Of a DNA stretch of 64,000 bases, positions 1 through 11,057 are shown in pieces. Both the position numbers and the translations under genes were made by a program. The first letter of the stretch is position 1. Every line of letters starts with the position of its first letter. Source of the DNA: JAEMQF01 sp963850525. Its GTDB lineage: Bacteria; Pseudomonadota; Gammaproteobacteria; Burkholderiales; Burkholderiaceae_C. Where the stretch lies: positions 1-64,000 of the forward strand of contig CAWKLQ010000004.1 of assembly GCA_963850525.1 (NCBI GenBank), written 5' to 3'. The notes under the pieces were generated by a model. That model saw only the letters and a program-made list of their open reading frames with translations, ran no database searches and had not been told where the DNA came from.

Positions 1-35
1 AAGCCGTGCTTGCGAATCCCCTCGAGCAGCTCCAT
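1..35 (-). CDS. Possible 5' end of an unidentified gene, cut by window edge
   Basis: An ATG at 33-35 on the minus strand opens a frame reading MELLEGIRKHG up to the window edge. An in-frame TAG lies 27 bases upstream, so translation could only begin near here. It sits about 50 bases after the peroxiredoxin stop on the same strand, which fits an operon continuing leftward. Only 11 codons are visible, so no product can be named. A weak GGGAG lies upstream at a slightly long spacing. Confidence 0.3.
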   Translation of the reverse strand, partial: MELLEGIRKHG

Positions 36-85
36 CGCGGCCGCCAAGCTCCCAGGCTACAAGGTGGGAACCCAGGCGCGAGGTT

Positions 86-601
86 TCAGCGCAGGACGCT
101 TTTCGCCTGGCCGAGCAGGGTCGCGGCGTCGCTGACTTCGAACTTTCCAGCAGCTTCGACGTTGAGCGACTTGACGACGCCGTCGACGACGAGCATCGAG
201 TAGCGGTTCGAGCGCAGGCCCATGCCGCGGGCCGTCAAGTCCAGTGTCAATCCGGTGGCCTTGCTGAAATCGGCGCTGCCGTCGGCCATCATGCGCACTT
301 TGCCGCCGGTCTTTTGCTCGCGACCCCAGGCGCCCATCACGAACGCGTCGTTGACCGAGACGCACCAGATTTCGTCGACCCCGGAAGCCTTGAGCGCCGC
401 GGCGTTCTCGACGTAGCCAGGAACATGCTTGGCCGAACAGGTGGGCGTGAACGCCCCAGGCAGGCCGAACACGGCGATCTTCTTGCCGGCAGTCAATTTG
501 TCGAGCTCAAAGGTGTTCGGTCCGATCGAACATCCATTGCCTTCGATTTCGATGAATTCCTGCAATTTCGCTGCGGGGAGCTTGTCGCCAACTTTGAGCA
601 T
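86..601 (-). CDS. Peroxiredoxin, Prx5/redoxin type
   Basis: This is a 171-residue cytoplasmic thiol peroxidase that reduces H2O2 or alkyl hydroperoxides, usually with glutaredoxin/glutathione or thioredoxin as reductant. The peroxidatic cysteine is Cys55 in PGAFTPTCS, the signature of the Prx5 subfamily. Cys24 and Cys80 (DEIWCVSVND) are the other cysteines, and the length is normal for the family. AAGGAG just upstream of the ATG gives a strong ribosome site. The gene lies 114 bases beyond rpsQ on the same strand, so it may be transcribed by read-through from the S10 genes or from its own promoter; a hairpin at 634-666 sits between them. The family is secure, but the reductant cannot be read from the sequence. 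Confidence 0.93.
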   Translation of the reverse strand: MLKVGDKLPAAKLQEFIEIEGNGCSIGPNTFELDKLTAGKKIAVFGLPGAFTPTCSAKHVPGYVENAAALKASGVDEIWCVSVNDAFVMGAWGREQKTGGKVRMMADGSADFSKATGLTLDLTARGMGLRSNRYSMLVVDGVVKSLNVEAAGKFEVSDAATLLGQAKSVLR

Positions 602-633
602 CGGGTTTCTCCTTGGAGGTTCTGAAATAGGAA

Positions 634-666
634 CGGCCGGTCACCAGTATCCCAGTGTTCCGGCCG
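634..666 (-). terminator. Hairpin between rpsQ and the peroxiredoxin gene
   Basis: CGGCCGG (634-640) pairs perfectly with CCGGCCG (660-666). CAC/GTG can add three inner pairs across a small internal loop. On the minus strand the stem is followed by TTCCTATTTC, which is T-rich but not a clean run. It could end the S10 transcript or lower read-through into the peroxiredoxin gene. Confidence 0.4.
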
Positions 667-715
667 CTTTGCCGACGTCGCGAATTGAGCGCGTCATGCT
701 TGGGGATGATTGTCC

Positions 716-1018
716 CTAAACGACGTGAGCCTTCTCGACCAAACGGGTCACGACCCACGCCTTGGTCTTGGAGATTGGCCGGCATTCGGCAATCTCGACC
801 ACGTCGCCGGTCTTGTACTCGCCCTTTTCGTCGTGGCAGTGGTACTTGCTCGACTTGCCGACGATCTTGCCGTAGAGCTCGTGCATCGTGCGGCGTTCGA
901 TCAGGACAGTGACGGTCTTGTTGCGCTTGTCGCTGACGACTCGGCCCACCAAGGTGCGCGTGTTCTTCGGCTTGGCGATCACCGCAGCGGTCGTTGCGCT
1001 TGTTTCGGTCTGGGTCAT
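716..1018 (-). CDS. rpsQ: 30S ribosomal protein S17
   Basis: S17 is a primary binder of the 5' domain of 16S rRNA, with an OB fold. The core motifs LVGRVVSDKRNKTVTV and GDVVEIAECRPISKTKAW are intact. At 100 residues it is longer than the roughly 84-residue E. coli protein because of a Thr/Ala-rich N-terminal extension, which is common in Burkholderiales. Its ATG overlaps the rpmC stop as ATGA, so the two are translationally coupled. It is the last ribosomal gene of the locus in this window; no rplN follows within the 700 visible bases. Confidence 0.97.
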   Translation of the reverse strand: MTQTETSATTAAVIAKPKNTRTLVGRVVSDKRNKTVTVLIERRTMHELYGKIVGKSSKYHCHDEKGEYKTGDVVEIAECRPISKTKAWVVTRLVEKAHVV

Positions 1019-1218
1019 TTGGTGGCCCCTTGCTTGGTCTTCTCGGCGAGTATGGTCTTGGCGCGTGCGATGTCGCGCCGCGTCTTGCCCAACTGCGAAT
1101 GGTTGTTCAACTGCTGCGACGCCTTTTGCATGCGCAGGCCGAAGTGCGCCTTCAACAGCTCGCTCACTTCCTTTTGCAGGCCCGCCGTGTCTTTGGCGCG
1201 AAGTTCAGATGTCTTCAT
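1015..1218 (-). CDS. rpmC: 50S ribosomal protein L29
   Basis: This 67-residue protein sits next to the polypeptide exit of the 50S subunit beside L23. The family core is seen in MKTSELRAKD, LLKAHFGLRMQKASQQL and TRRDIARAKTIL, forming two long helices. The ATG at 1216-1218 is chosen because the frame continues far upstream without family similarity and because 20 bases then separate it from rplP. The gene overlaps rpsQ by 4 bases. Confidence 0.96.
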   Translation of the reverse strand: MKTSELRAKDTAGLQKEVSELLKAHFGLRMQKASQQLNNHSQLGKTRRDIARAKTILAEKTKQGATK

Positions 1219-1238
1219 GAGGGATCTCCGTGCAAGCG

Positions 1239-1655
1239 TCAGGCGCCGACCATGCGCGCGACAAACCGGGTGCGCAGTGGCAGCTTGGCCGAAGCCAACA
1301 GGAACGCTTCGCGGGCCAGTTGCTCGGGAACGCCGTTGATTTCGTAAAGCACCTTGCCGGGTTGAATCTCGGCAACGTAGTACTCCGGATTGCCCTTGCC
1401 ATTGCCCATGCGCACTTCTGCGGGCTTCTGTGAAATCGGCTTGTCCGGAAAAATCCGAATCCAGATCCGCCCACCGCGTTTCACGTGGCGCGAGATGGCG
1501 CGGCGCGCGGCTTCGATCTGGCGCGCCGTGAGGCGGCCGCGTTCGATGGCCTTCAGGCCGAAGTCGCCGAACGACACCTTCGCGCCGCGCGTCGCGACGC
1601 CGGTATTGCGGCCCTTTTGCTCCTTGCGGAATTTTCTGCGAGCGGGTTGCAGCAT
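1239..1655 (-). CDS. rplP: 50S ribosomal protein L16
   Basis: L16 helps position tRNAs at the A and P sites near the central protuberance and is a late assembly protein. The N-terminus MLQPARRKFRKEQKGRN, the middle GRIWIRIFPDKPISQKP and the end LPLRTRFVARM match the family over the full 138 residues. The rpsC stop lies only 2 bases upstream of the start, so translation is probably coupled. Confidence 0.97.
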   Translation of the reverse strand: MLQPARRKFRKEQKGRNTGVATRGAKVSFGDFGLKAIERGRLTARQIEAARRAISRHVKRGGRIWIRIFPDKPISQKPAEVRMGNGKGNPEYYVAEIQPGKVLYEINGVPEQLAREAFLLASAKLPLRTRFVARMVGA

Positions 1656-1657
1656 CT

Positions 1658-2557
1658 TTATTCTCCTTTGCTGTCAGGCGCAACCGCTTTGCGGATGCGC
1701 TTGACTGCCGGCACTTTGGGTGCCGGTGCGGCGCCTTCGGCGGGTTTGTCGGCGCCTTCAATGGGCGCTGCCGTAGCGACCGGGATCCGCCGCGCCGGGC
1801 GCTCCGCCGGCGCCGGGCCACGGCCGGCACCAGGGGCACCCATGCCCGGTGCGCCAGGGCGCGCCGGACGGCGGTTGCGGCGATCATCGTCGCCCGTGTC
1901 GGGCTTTGCCGCAGGCGCCACTTCGCCCTTGGCCAGGCGGTCGCCCCGGTAGACCCAGCACTTCACGCCGATCACGCCGTAAGTCGTCTTCGCTTCCGAA
2001 ATGCCGTAGTCGATGTCGGCCTTGAGCGTATGCAGCGGCACACGGCCTTCGCGGTACCACTCGCAACGCGCGATCTCGATGCCGTTCAGGCGCCCCGACG
2101 ACATGATCTTGATGCCCTGCGCGCCCAGACGCATTGCGTTTTGCATCGCGCGCTTCATCGCGCGGCGGAACATGATGCGTTTCTCTAACTGCTGCGTGAT
2201 GCTGTCGGCGATCAGCTGCGCATCAATTTCCGGCTTGCGCACTTCCTCGATGTTCACCGCGACCGGCACACCCAGGCGGCGCGCCAGTTCAGCCTTGAGG
2301 TTCTCGATGTCCTCGCCCTTCTTGCCGATCACGACGCCCGGGCGTGCCGAGAAAATCGTGATGCGCGCGTTTTTCGCCGGGCGCTCGATGAGGATGCGCG
2401 ACACCGCTGCGCTCTTCAGGCGCGTCTTCAAGTACTCGCGAACTTTCAAGTCTTCGGCCAGCATCGTCGCGAAGTTTTTGTTCGACGCGTACCAACGCGA
2501 CGACCAGTTGCGCGTGACCTGCAGGCGAAAACCCGTCGGATGAATTTTTTGTCCCAT
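1658..2557 (-). CDS. rpsC: 30S ribosomal protein S3 with extended C-terminal tail
   Basis: S3 lines the mRNA entry channel and contributes to ribosomal helicase activity. The start MGQKIHPTGFRLQVTRNW, a type II KH domain with its GKKGED loop (about residues 75-90) and the C-domain GVIGVKCWVYRGD are canonical. E. coli S3 has about 233 residues; this one has 299 because of a tail of some 85 residues rich in Pro, Ala, Arg and Gly. Such tails recur in Burkholderiales S3, so this is read as genuine coding sequence and not a frameshift. It lies between rplV and rplP with gaps of 12 and 2 bases. Confidence 0.96.
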   Translation of the reverse strand: MGQKIHPTGFRLQVTRNWSSRWYASNKNFATMLAEDLKVREYLKTRLKSAAVSRILIERPAKNARITIFSARPGVVIGKKGEDIENLKAELARRLGVPVAVNIEEVRKPEIDAQLIADSITQQLEKRIMFRRAMKRAMQNAMRLGAQGIKIMSSGRLNGIEIARCEWYREGRVPLHTLKADIDYGISEAKTTYGVIGVKCWVYRGDRLAKGEVAPAAKPDTGDDDRRNRRPARPGAPGMGAPGAGRGPAPAERPARRIPVATAAPIEGADKPAEGAAPAPKVPAVKRIRKAVAPDSKGE

Positions 2558-2569
2558 GGTCCGGTCTCT

Positions 2570-2899
2570 TTAGTTTCCGACGGTCACGAAAATATGGCAG
2601 GTGGGCTTGCTGATGCGGTTGCCGCGGCCCTTGGCGCGCGCCGAGAAGCGCTTCAGCGTCGCACCTTGTTCGACGAAGATCGTCTTGACCTTGAGCTCGT
2701 CGATGTCGGCGCCGTCGTTGTGCTCGGCGTTGGCAATCGCCGACTCGAGCGCTTTCTTGATGATGCCTGCAGCCTTCTTCTGCGTGAAGGTCAGGATGTT
2801 CAGCGCCTGATCCACCGGCCGGCCACGCACCAGGTCGGCGACCAGCCGGCCCTTGTCGGCCGAGAGGCGCACGCCACGAACGATTGAACGGGTTTCCAT
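2570..2899 (-). CDS. rplV: 50S ribosomal protein L22
   Basis: L22 binds 23S rRNA and its long beta-hairpin lines the exit tunnel near the macrolide site. Family motifs are SADKGRLVADLVRGRPVDQA near the N-terminus and KGRGNRISKPTCHIFVTV at the end, over 109 residues. The hairpin tip shows no deletion of the kind linked to macrolide resistance. Confidence 0.97.
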   Translation of the reverse strand: METRSIVRGVRLSADKGRLVADLVRGRPVDQALNILTFTQKKAAGIIKKALESAIANAEHNDGADIDELKVKTIFVEQGATLKRFSARAKGRGNRISKPTCHIFVTVGN

Positions 2900-2911
2900 C
2901 GTCTCGGCCCC

Positions 2912-3190
2912 TTATTTCTTCACGACTTTTTTGTCCGCCGGGTGACCCTTGAAGGTCCGCGTCAGAGCAAATTCGCCGAGCTTGTGGCCCACCATCTGGT
3001 CCGTGATGTACACCGGCACGTGTTGTTTGCCGTTGTGCACCGCGATCGTCACGCCGATGAAATCGGGCAGGATCGTGGAGCGCCTGGACCACGTCTTGAT
3101 GGGCTTCTTGTCCTTCGTCGCCGAGGCCTTTTCGACCTTGGTCATCAGATGATGGTCGACGAACGGACCCTTCTTGAGTGAACGCGTCAT
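2912..3190 (-). CDS. rpsS: 30S ribosomal protein S19
   Basis: S19 sits in the 30S head and contacts A- and P-site tRNAs together with S13. The 92 residues start MTRSLKKGPFVDHHL and contain KTWSRRSTILPDFIGVTIAV, GHKLGEFALTRTFKGH and the basic end DKKVVKK, all diagnostic. Confidence 0.97.
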   Translation of the reverse strand: MTRSLKKGPFVDHHLMTKVEKASATKDKKPIKTWSRRSTILPDFIGVTIAVHNGKQHVPVYITDQMVGHKLGEFALTRTFKGHPADKKVVKK

Positions 3191-3200
3191 GGCGGGCCTC

Positions 3201-4025
3201 TTACTTCTTGCGCCGCGCGACGATCATCGTCTGCGTGCGCTTGTTATTGCGGGTGCGGTAGCCCTTGGTCAAGGTGTTCCACGGCGACACCGGGGCCTGG
3301 CCCTCGCCGGTTCGGCCTTCGCCGCCGCCGTGCGGGTGGTCCACCGGGTTCATGGCAACGCCGCGCACCGTCGGGCGGATGCCCTTCCAGCGCCGCGCAC
3401 CGGCCTTGCCGTACTGGCGCAGGCTGTGCTCTTCGTTGCTCACTTCGCCGATCGTCGCGCGGCAGTCGATGTGGATGCGGCGAACTTCACCCGAGCGCAG
3501 CCGCAGCTGCGCGTAGGTGCCTTCACGCGCCAGCAAGGTCACCGACGCCCCCGCGGAGCGCGCAATTTGCGCGCCCTTGCCGGGCAGCATTTCGATGCAA
3601 TGCACGATCGAGCCCACCGGAATGTTGCGGATCGGCAGCGTATTGCCGGCCTTGATCGGCGCCTCGGCGCCGCTCAGAATCGTCGCACCGACTTCCAGGC
3701 CGCGCGGCGCGATGATGTAGCGGCGCTCGCCATCGGCGTAACACACGAGCGCGATGTGCGCGGTGCGGTTCGGGTCGTACTCGATGCGCTCCACCTTCGC
3801 CGGAATCGCATCCTTGTTGCGCACGAAATCGACGACGCGGTAGTGGTGCTTGTGGCCCCCGCCCTTGTGGCGAATCGTGATGTGGCCGTTGTTGTTGCGG
3901 CCCGAGTTCTGCATCTGCGGCTCGACCAGCGACGCTTCGGGCCGGCCCTTGTACAGATGCGCGTGCACCACTTTGACCAGGGCGCGCCGCCCGGGTGATG
4001 TGGGTTTGACTTTGACGATGGCCAT
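3201..4025 (-). CDS. rplB: 50S ribosomal protein L2
   Basis: L2 is a primary 23S rRNA binder beside the peptidyl transferase centre, needed for subunit association. The conserved C-terminal segment GVAMNPVDHPHGGGEGR carries the key histidine. The N-terminus MAIVKVKPTSPGRRALVKVV and the 274-residue length are standard. The start overlaps the rplW stop by one base (TAATG), indicating coupling. Confidence 0.98.
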   Translation of the reverse strand: MAIVKVKPTSPGRRALVKVVHAHLYKGRPEASLVEPQMQNSGRNNNGHITIRHKGGGHKHHYRVVDFVRNKDAIPAKVERIEYDPNRTAHIALVCYADGERRYIIAPRGLEVGATILSGAEAPIKAGNTLPIRNIPVGSIVHCIEMLPGKGAQIARSAGASVTLLAREGTYAQLRLRSGEVRRIHIDCRATIGEVSNEEHSLRQYGKAGARRWKGIRPTVRGVAMNPVDHPHGGGEGRTGEGQAPVSPWNTLTKGYRTRNNKRTQTMIVARRKK

Positions 4026-4354
4026 TACGCAGCCTCCCCGCCGATATTGATTTGCTGGCCTTCTTTGAGCGACACGTAGGCCTTCTTGACGTGGTCGCGC
4101 CGGCCGATGGAGCGGCCGAACTTCTTGACCTTGCCCTTTTGGATGACGGTCTGAACACCGACCACTTCAACCTTGAACATCAACTCGACTGCCGCCTTGA
4201 TTTCGGGTTTGGTCGCGCCGCGCAGCACCTTGAAGGTAATCTGGTTGCGCTTCTCGCTGATGTAGGTCGCCTTCTCCGAGACGATAGGCGCGACCAACAC
4301 TTGGGCGAGGCGGCCTTCGTCGTACTTGGCTTTGGTGGCTGTTGCCGCGCTCAT
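4025..4354 (-). CDS. rplW: 50S ribosomal protein L23
   Basis: L23 is a docking site for trigger factor and signal recognition particle at the tunnel exit. The core LVAPIVSEKATYISEKRNQ, the long loop GKVKKFGRSIGRRDHVKKAYV and 109 residues fit the family. The ATG at 4352-4354 is chosen because it overlaps the rplD stop as ATGA. The frame stays open upstream but loses similarity. Confidence 0.97.
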   Translation of the reverse strand: MSAATATKAKYDEGRLAQVLVAPIVSEKATYISEKRNQITFKVLRGATKPEIKAAVELMFKVEVVGVQTVIQKGKVKKFGRSIGRRDHVKKAYVSLKEGQQINIGGEAA

Positions 4355-4971
4355 GACAGCATCTCCTTGATTTGCGCCATCGCCGCCTTGGTCATCAAGA
4401 CTTTCTTGTAGAAGACCAGCGACAACGGATCCGCGTAACGCGGCTCGACGATCAGCACGTTGGCCAGGTTGCGCGAGGCCATCAGCAGGTTGTCGTCGAC
4501 TTCGTCGCAGATCACGAGGACCGAATCCAGGCCCATCGCCTTCAGCTTCGCGGCGAGCAGCTTCGTCTTTGGCGAGTCGACCTTCATTGAATCGACCACG
4601 GCCAGACGCCCATCGCGCGCCAGCTGCGAGAAGATCGCCGCCATGCCGGCGCGGTACATCTTCTTGTTCACCTTGTGCGTGAAATTCTCTTCCGGGCTGT
4701 TCGGGAAAATCCGGCCACCGCCACGCCACAGCGGCGACGATGTCATGCCGGCTCGCGCGCGCCCGGTGCCCTTCTGGCGCCAAGGCTTTTTCGTCGAGTG
4801 TTTGACTTCGGCGCGGTCCAGCTGAGCACGCGTGCCTTGGCGCGCGTTGGCCTGGAAGGCGACGACGATCTGGTGCACCAGTGCTTCGTTGTAGTCGCGC
4901 GCAAACACCGTGTCCGGCGCGTCGACTTTCTCGGTCGCCTGGCCTTGTTCGTTGAGGAGCTCGAGTTGCAT
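4351..4971 (-). CDS. rplD: 50S ribosomal protein L4
   Basis: L4 binds 23S rRNA, with a long loop reaching the exit tunnel. In E. coli it also represses its own S10 operon. The loop KKPWRQKGTGRARAGMTSSP and the globular end VLMTKAAMAQIKEML are typical. The chosen ATG (4969-4971) gives 206 residues and overlaps the rplC stop by one base (TAATG); 53 further open codons upstream lack similarity. Whether autogenous control operates here is not visible, because no E. coli-like S10 leader is recognisable. Confidence 0.97.
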   Translation of the reverse strand: MQLELLNEQGQATEKVDAPDTVFARDYNEALVHQIVVAFQANARQGTRAQLDRAEVKHSTKKPWRQKGTGRARAGMTSSPLWRGGGRIFPNSPEENFTHKVNKKMYRAGMAAIFSQLARDGRLAVVDSMKVDSPKTKLLAAKLKAMGLDSVLVICDEVDDNLLMASRNLANVLIVEPRYADPLSLVFYKKVLMTKAAMAQIKEMLS

Positions 4972-5666
4972 TACTTGGCTCCTGTCTTCGAGACCGCGGC
5001 CTTCGGGCCGGCCTTGACTGCCGGGCGTACCACGACGTGACCGTTCTTCGCTCCGGGTACGGCGCCGCGCACGAGCAGCAGCTGGCGCGCTTCGTCGATG
5101 CGGATGATGTCGAGGTTTTGCACCGTGCACGTCACGTCGCCGCGATGTCCCGACATCTTCTTGCCCGGAAACACGCGACCCGGGTCCTGCGCCATCGAGA
5201 TCGAACCCGGCACGTTGTGCGAGCGGCTGTTGCCGTGCGACGCGCGTTGCGACTTGAAGTTGTGGCGCTTGATCGTGCCGGTGAAGCCCTTGCCGATCGA
5301 CGTGCCTTGCACGTCGACCATCTGGCCCACGGCGAACACGCCCACCGGCACCTGGGCTCCCGCTTTGTAGCCGGCGAGCACGTCGGCGGGAACGCGAAAC
5401 TCTTTCATCGCCTGACCGGCTTGCACGCCCGCCTTGGCCAAGTGGCCGGCTGCGGGTTTCGTGACTCGGGAGGCCTTGCGCGAACCGAAGACGACTTGGA
5501 TGGCGTTGTAGCCGTCGCTTTGTTCGGTCTTGATCTGGGCGATGCGGTTGTCGGACACGTCCAACACCGTCACGGGAATGGCGCTGCCATCGTCCGTGAA
5601 GATGCGCATCATGCCCACCTTGCGGCCCAGCAAACCGAGGCGCTCAGCTGCGCTTGCTGCTGTCAT
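4971..5666 (-). CDS. rplC: 50S ribosomal protein L3
   Basis: L3 nucleates 50S assembly and reaches toward the peptidyl transferase centre. Diagnostic motifs are LGLLGRKVGMMRIFTDDG, GTSIGKGFTGTIKRHNF and GKKMSGHRGDVTCTVQNL. The ATG at 5664-5666 has GGAG about 8 bases upstream and gives 231 residues. The open frame continues much further upstream without similarity. A 167-base gap separates it from rpsJ and contains a possible internal promoter. Confidence 0.97.
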   Translation of the reverse strand: MTAASAAERLGLLGRKVGMMRIFTDDGSAIPVTVLDVSDNRIAQIKTEQSDGYNAIQVVFGSRKASRVTKPAAGHLAKAGVQAGQAMKEFRVPADVLAGYKAGAQVPVGVFAVGQMVDVQGTSIGKGFTGTIKRHNFKSQRASHGNSRSHNVPGSISMAQDPGRVFPGKKMSGHRGDVTCTVQNLDIIRIDEARQLLLVRGAVPGAKNGHVVVRPAVKAGPKAAVSKTGAK

Positions 5667-5792
5667 GGTTTTTCTCCAGCCATGCCCCCGCGAGGAGGTC
5701 CGGCCTTTGTTGCACATGCCCGACATCGATTGGCCGGGCTGGATAATTCGGTCCCGTCGCGCAAGCGCAATGGGCCGTCGGAAAAGCCTGCG

Positions 5793-5820
5793 AGTGTAGC
5801 AGCAGTGATCTGCCGCGCAA
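5793..5820 (-). promoter_or_regulatory. Candidate internal promoter ahead of rplC
   Basis: On the minus strand TTGCGC (5820-5815) and TACACT (5798-5793) are separated by 16 bases, a fair sigma-70-like pair inside the 167-base rpsJ-rplC gap. It would allow rplC onward to be transcribed separately from rpsJ. Sequence similarity is the only support. Confidence 0.3.
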
Positions 5821-5833
5821 GCACTTGCGGGCG

Positions 5834-6145
5834 TTACTGCAGCTTGATCTCCACGTCCACGCCGGCAGGCAAGTCGAGTTTCATCAGCGCGTCGACGGTC
5901 TTGTCGGTCGGGTCGACGATGTCCATCAGCCGTTGATGCGTGCGAATCTCGAACTGGTCGCGCGACGTCTTGTTCACGTGCGGCGAGCGAAGAATGTCGA
6001 AACGCTGCATGCGCGTCGGCAGGGGCACCGGGCCCTTGACGATGGCGCCGGTGCGCTTGGCGGTGTCGACAATCTCGAGCGCCGATTGGTCGATCAGCTT
6101 GTAGTCGAACGCCTTCAGGCGGATTCGGATTTTTTGCTTTTGCAT
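5834..6145 (-). CDS. rpsJ: 30S ribosomal protein S10 (NusE)
   Basis: S10 works in the 30S head and, as NusE, in the transcription antitermination complex with NusB. Its 103 residues contain KIRIRLKAFDYKLIDQSA, GPVPLPTRMQRFDILRSPH and EIRTHQRLMDIVDPTDKTV, near-universal for the family. A 96-base gap with a hairpin separates it from tuf. Confidence 0.98.
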   Translation of the reverse strand: MQKQKIRIRLKAFDYKLIDQSALEIVDTAKRTGAIVKGPVPLPTRMQRFDILRSPHVNKTSRDQFEIRTHQRLMDIVDPTDKTVDALMKLDLPAGVDVEIKLQ

Positions 6146-6199
6146 GACGCAAGTCCTTCAAAGAGCGATGCGATCTGTGGATCGCGGGGGTTGATTCAA

Positions 6200-6221
6200 A
6201 CCGGGTCAAAAAGCACCCGGT
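6200..6221 (-). terminator. Hairpin between tuf and rpsJ
   Basis: ACCGGGT (6200-6206) and ACCCGGT (6215-6221) form a perfect 7-bp stem with an 8-base loop. On the minus strand TTTGAAT follows the stem. It is a possible partial terminator or attenuator separating the str genes from the S10 genes. The T tract is short, so efficiency is uncertain. Confidence 0.4.
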
Positions 6222-6241
6222 CTGTCAAAACAATTGCCGAA

Positions 6242-7432
<1,191 letters not shown>

Positions 7433-7463
7433 GTTGCCTGTCTCCTAAATTTAGAACGAGAGC

Positions 7464-7484
7464 GGGGCATCCTTCGGCTGCCCC
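7464..7484 (-). terminator. Small hairpin between fusA and tuf
   Basis: GGGGCA (7464-7469) pairs with TGCCCC (7479-7484), with two more inner G-C pairs around a short loop. No T run follows on the minus strand. It is more likely an RNA processing or stability element than a strong terminator. Confidence 0.25.
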
Positions 7485-7501
7485 TTATCGGCTATTTCTT
7501 T

Positions 7502-9604
<2,103 letters not shown>

Positions 9605-9711
9605 GATGAGATCACTCCAATTGCTGAACGAATACGCGGGCCGCGTGCGGGTTGGTTGAACCCACGAGCAGCCGATGTTGACGCAGGCGGATGGCCTAGC
9701 GCCGGCGACGC

Positions 9712-10182
9712 TTAGAAGCGGAAGTGCGAGAACGCCTTGTTGGCTTCGGCCATGCGGTGCACTTCGTCGCGCTTCTTCATCGCGCCGCCCCGGCCTTCCA
9801 CCGCTTCGAGCAGCTCATTGGCCAAGCGTTGCGCCATTGATTTCTCGCCGCGCTTGCGCGCCGATTCCTTGAGCCAGCGCATTGCCAAGGCGACGCGTCG
9901 CACCGGCCGCACTTCCACCGGAACCTGATAGTTGGCACCGCCGACGCGCCGCGACTTGACCTCGACCATCGGCTTGATGTTGTTCAGGGCGGTGACGAAA
10001 ATTTCGAGCGGATCCTTGCCCGACTTTTTCTCGACCTGTTCGAGTGCACCGTAAATGATTCTCTCGGCGATCGCCTTCTTGCCCGACTCCATGATGACGT
10101 TCATGAACTTGGACAGGTCGACCGAGTTGAATTTCGGGTCAGGGAGGATGTCCCGTTTGGGGACTTCGCGGCGACGTGGCAT
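9712..10182 (-). CDS. rpsG: 30S ribosomal protein S7
   Basis: S7 nucleates assembly of the 30S head and contacts the E site. In E. coli it represses the str operon. Its 156 residues include MPRRREVPKRDILPDPKFNS, NVIMESGKKAIAERI, RRVGGANYQVPVEVRP and the C-terminal HRMAEANKAFSHFRF. A 170-base gap with a stable hairpin separates it from rpsL, longer than in many species. Confidence 0.98.
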   Translation of the reverse strand: MPRRREVPKRDILPDPKFNSVDLSKFMNVIMESGKKAIAERIIYGALEQVEKKSGKDPLEIFVTALNNIKPMVEVKSRRVGGANYQVPVEVRPVRRVALAMRWLKESARKRGEKSMAQRLANELLEAVEGRGGAMKKRDEVHRMAEANKAFSHFRF

Positions 10183-10303
10183 GACACTCTTCCTTTTGCT
10201 TCAGTTGGCGCCCGTCTTGCGACAAGCACCGCGGGCCACCACGCATTCGGGTCACCCACTTACTCGGCCGGGACGATTCCCAAACCGGGGTATTGCATTG
10301 AAA

Positions 10304-10321
10304 GCCGGCCTTCAGGCCGGC
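10304..10321 (-). terminator. Hairpin between rpsL and rpsG
   Basis: GCCGGCC (10304-10310), loop TTCA, GGCCGGC (10315-10321) make a perfect 7-bp GC stem. Reading leftward it is followed by TTTCAAT. It lies 32 bases after the rpsL stop and could act as a partial terminator, reducing expression of the distal str genes relative to rpsL. Confidence 0.5.
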
Positions 10322-10352
10322 ATCGGCAATTTTGACGGGGCGGTTCGCGCCC

Positions 10353-10730
10353 TTATGCTTTCTTCGGCCGCTTGGCTCCGTATTTGGAGCGCGACTGCTT
10401 GCGATCCTTCACGCCTTGCAAGTCGAGCGAGCCGCGCACGATGTGGTAGCGCACGCCGGGCAGGTCTTTGACCCGGCCGCCACGCACCAGCACGACGCTG
10501 TGCTCTTGCAGATTGTGGCCTTCGCCGCCGATGTAGGAGATGATCTCGAAGCCATTCGTCAAGCGCACCTTGGCGACCTTGCGCAAGGCCGAATTGGGCT
10601 TTTTCGGCGTCGTCGTGTAGACCCGCGTGCACACGCCTCGGCGCTGCGGCCCGCCCTGCATGGCAGGTGACTTGGATTTCGTGATCTCGGTCTGTCGACC
10701 GTGGCGCACGAGCTGATTGATCGTTGGCAT
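10353..10730 (-). CDS. rpsL: 30S ribosomal protein S12
   Basis: S12 monitors decoding at the A site. The 125 residues start MPTINQLVRHGRQ and carry TTPKKPNSALRKVAKVRLTN and RVKDLPGVRYHIVRGSLD. The lysines changed in streptomycin-resistant mutants (in TPKKPNS and RVKDLPG) are wild type. The ATG at 10728-10730 is the family start; the frame is open upstream without similarity. It is the first gene of the leftward ribosomal locus, with a promoter-like pair about 170 bases upstream. Confidence 0.98.
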   Translation of the reverse strand: MPTINQLVRHGRQTEITKSKSPAMQGGPQRRGVCTRVYTTTPKKPNSALRKVAKVRLTNGFEIISYIGGEGHNLQEHSVVLVRGGRVKDLPGVRYHIVRGSLDLQGVKDRKQSRSKYGAKRPKKA

Positions 10731-11057
10731 AGAAAACCCGTTCCCGTTGGAGTCTTGCTGGCGTTCAACACAGGCGCGAGCAGCCCCGGGGCAGGATCGG
10801 CCCGGCGTCGCCGCGTCCCAAAACACCTGGGAACAGATGGCGAATCGCAACAGGCTGCCCGTCAAAGAGCGCAGCAACGTGTGCTGAAAAGCCTTTGATT
10901 GTATTCCTTTGCGCTGGCCCGGATCAAGCCCCGATTGCATTCGCGTTCCCACAGACGGCCTCGCGGCGCGCGGCGGGCCGGGCGTCATACCCGCGAAATC
11001 GGGCCTGTGCGCAGTTGCGTATGATCTGCCCCGCAACAACAATCAGATGGAGACATC
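10731..11057. other. Divergent intergenic region between rpsL and the Bug receptor gene
   Basis: This 327-base spacer holds the leftward promoter of the ribosomal locus (10898-10927) and about 170 bases of untranslated leader before rpsL. The rightward side has a TATGAT (-10-like) about 45 bases before the Bug ATG, and a GGAG ribosome site just before that ATG. No RNA gene or further reading frame with family similarity is seen. Confidence 0.6.
10898..10927 (-). promoter_or_regulatory. Sigma-70-type promoter of the str/S10 locus
   Basis: On the minus strand TTGATC (10927-10922) and TACAAT (10903-10898) are spaced by 18 bases. TACAAT matches the -10 consensus at 5 of 6 positions and TTGATC the -35 at 4 of 6. 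It is the best promoter-like pair seen upstream of rpsL. Confidence 0.55.

Noticed and set aside
1658..1930. S3 C-terminal tail as a read-through or frameshift artefact
   Set aside because: The tail is coded in the same frame, and similar long tails are known in Burkholderiales S3.
10183..10352. Small RNA or gene between rpsL and rpsG
   Set aside because: Only one hairpin and no ribosome site or open frame with similarity; a terminator or attenuator is enough to explain it.
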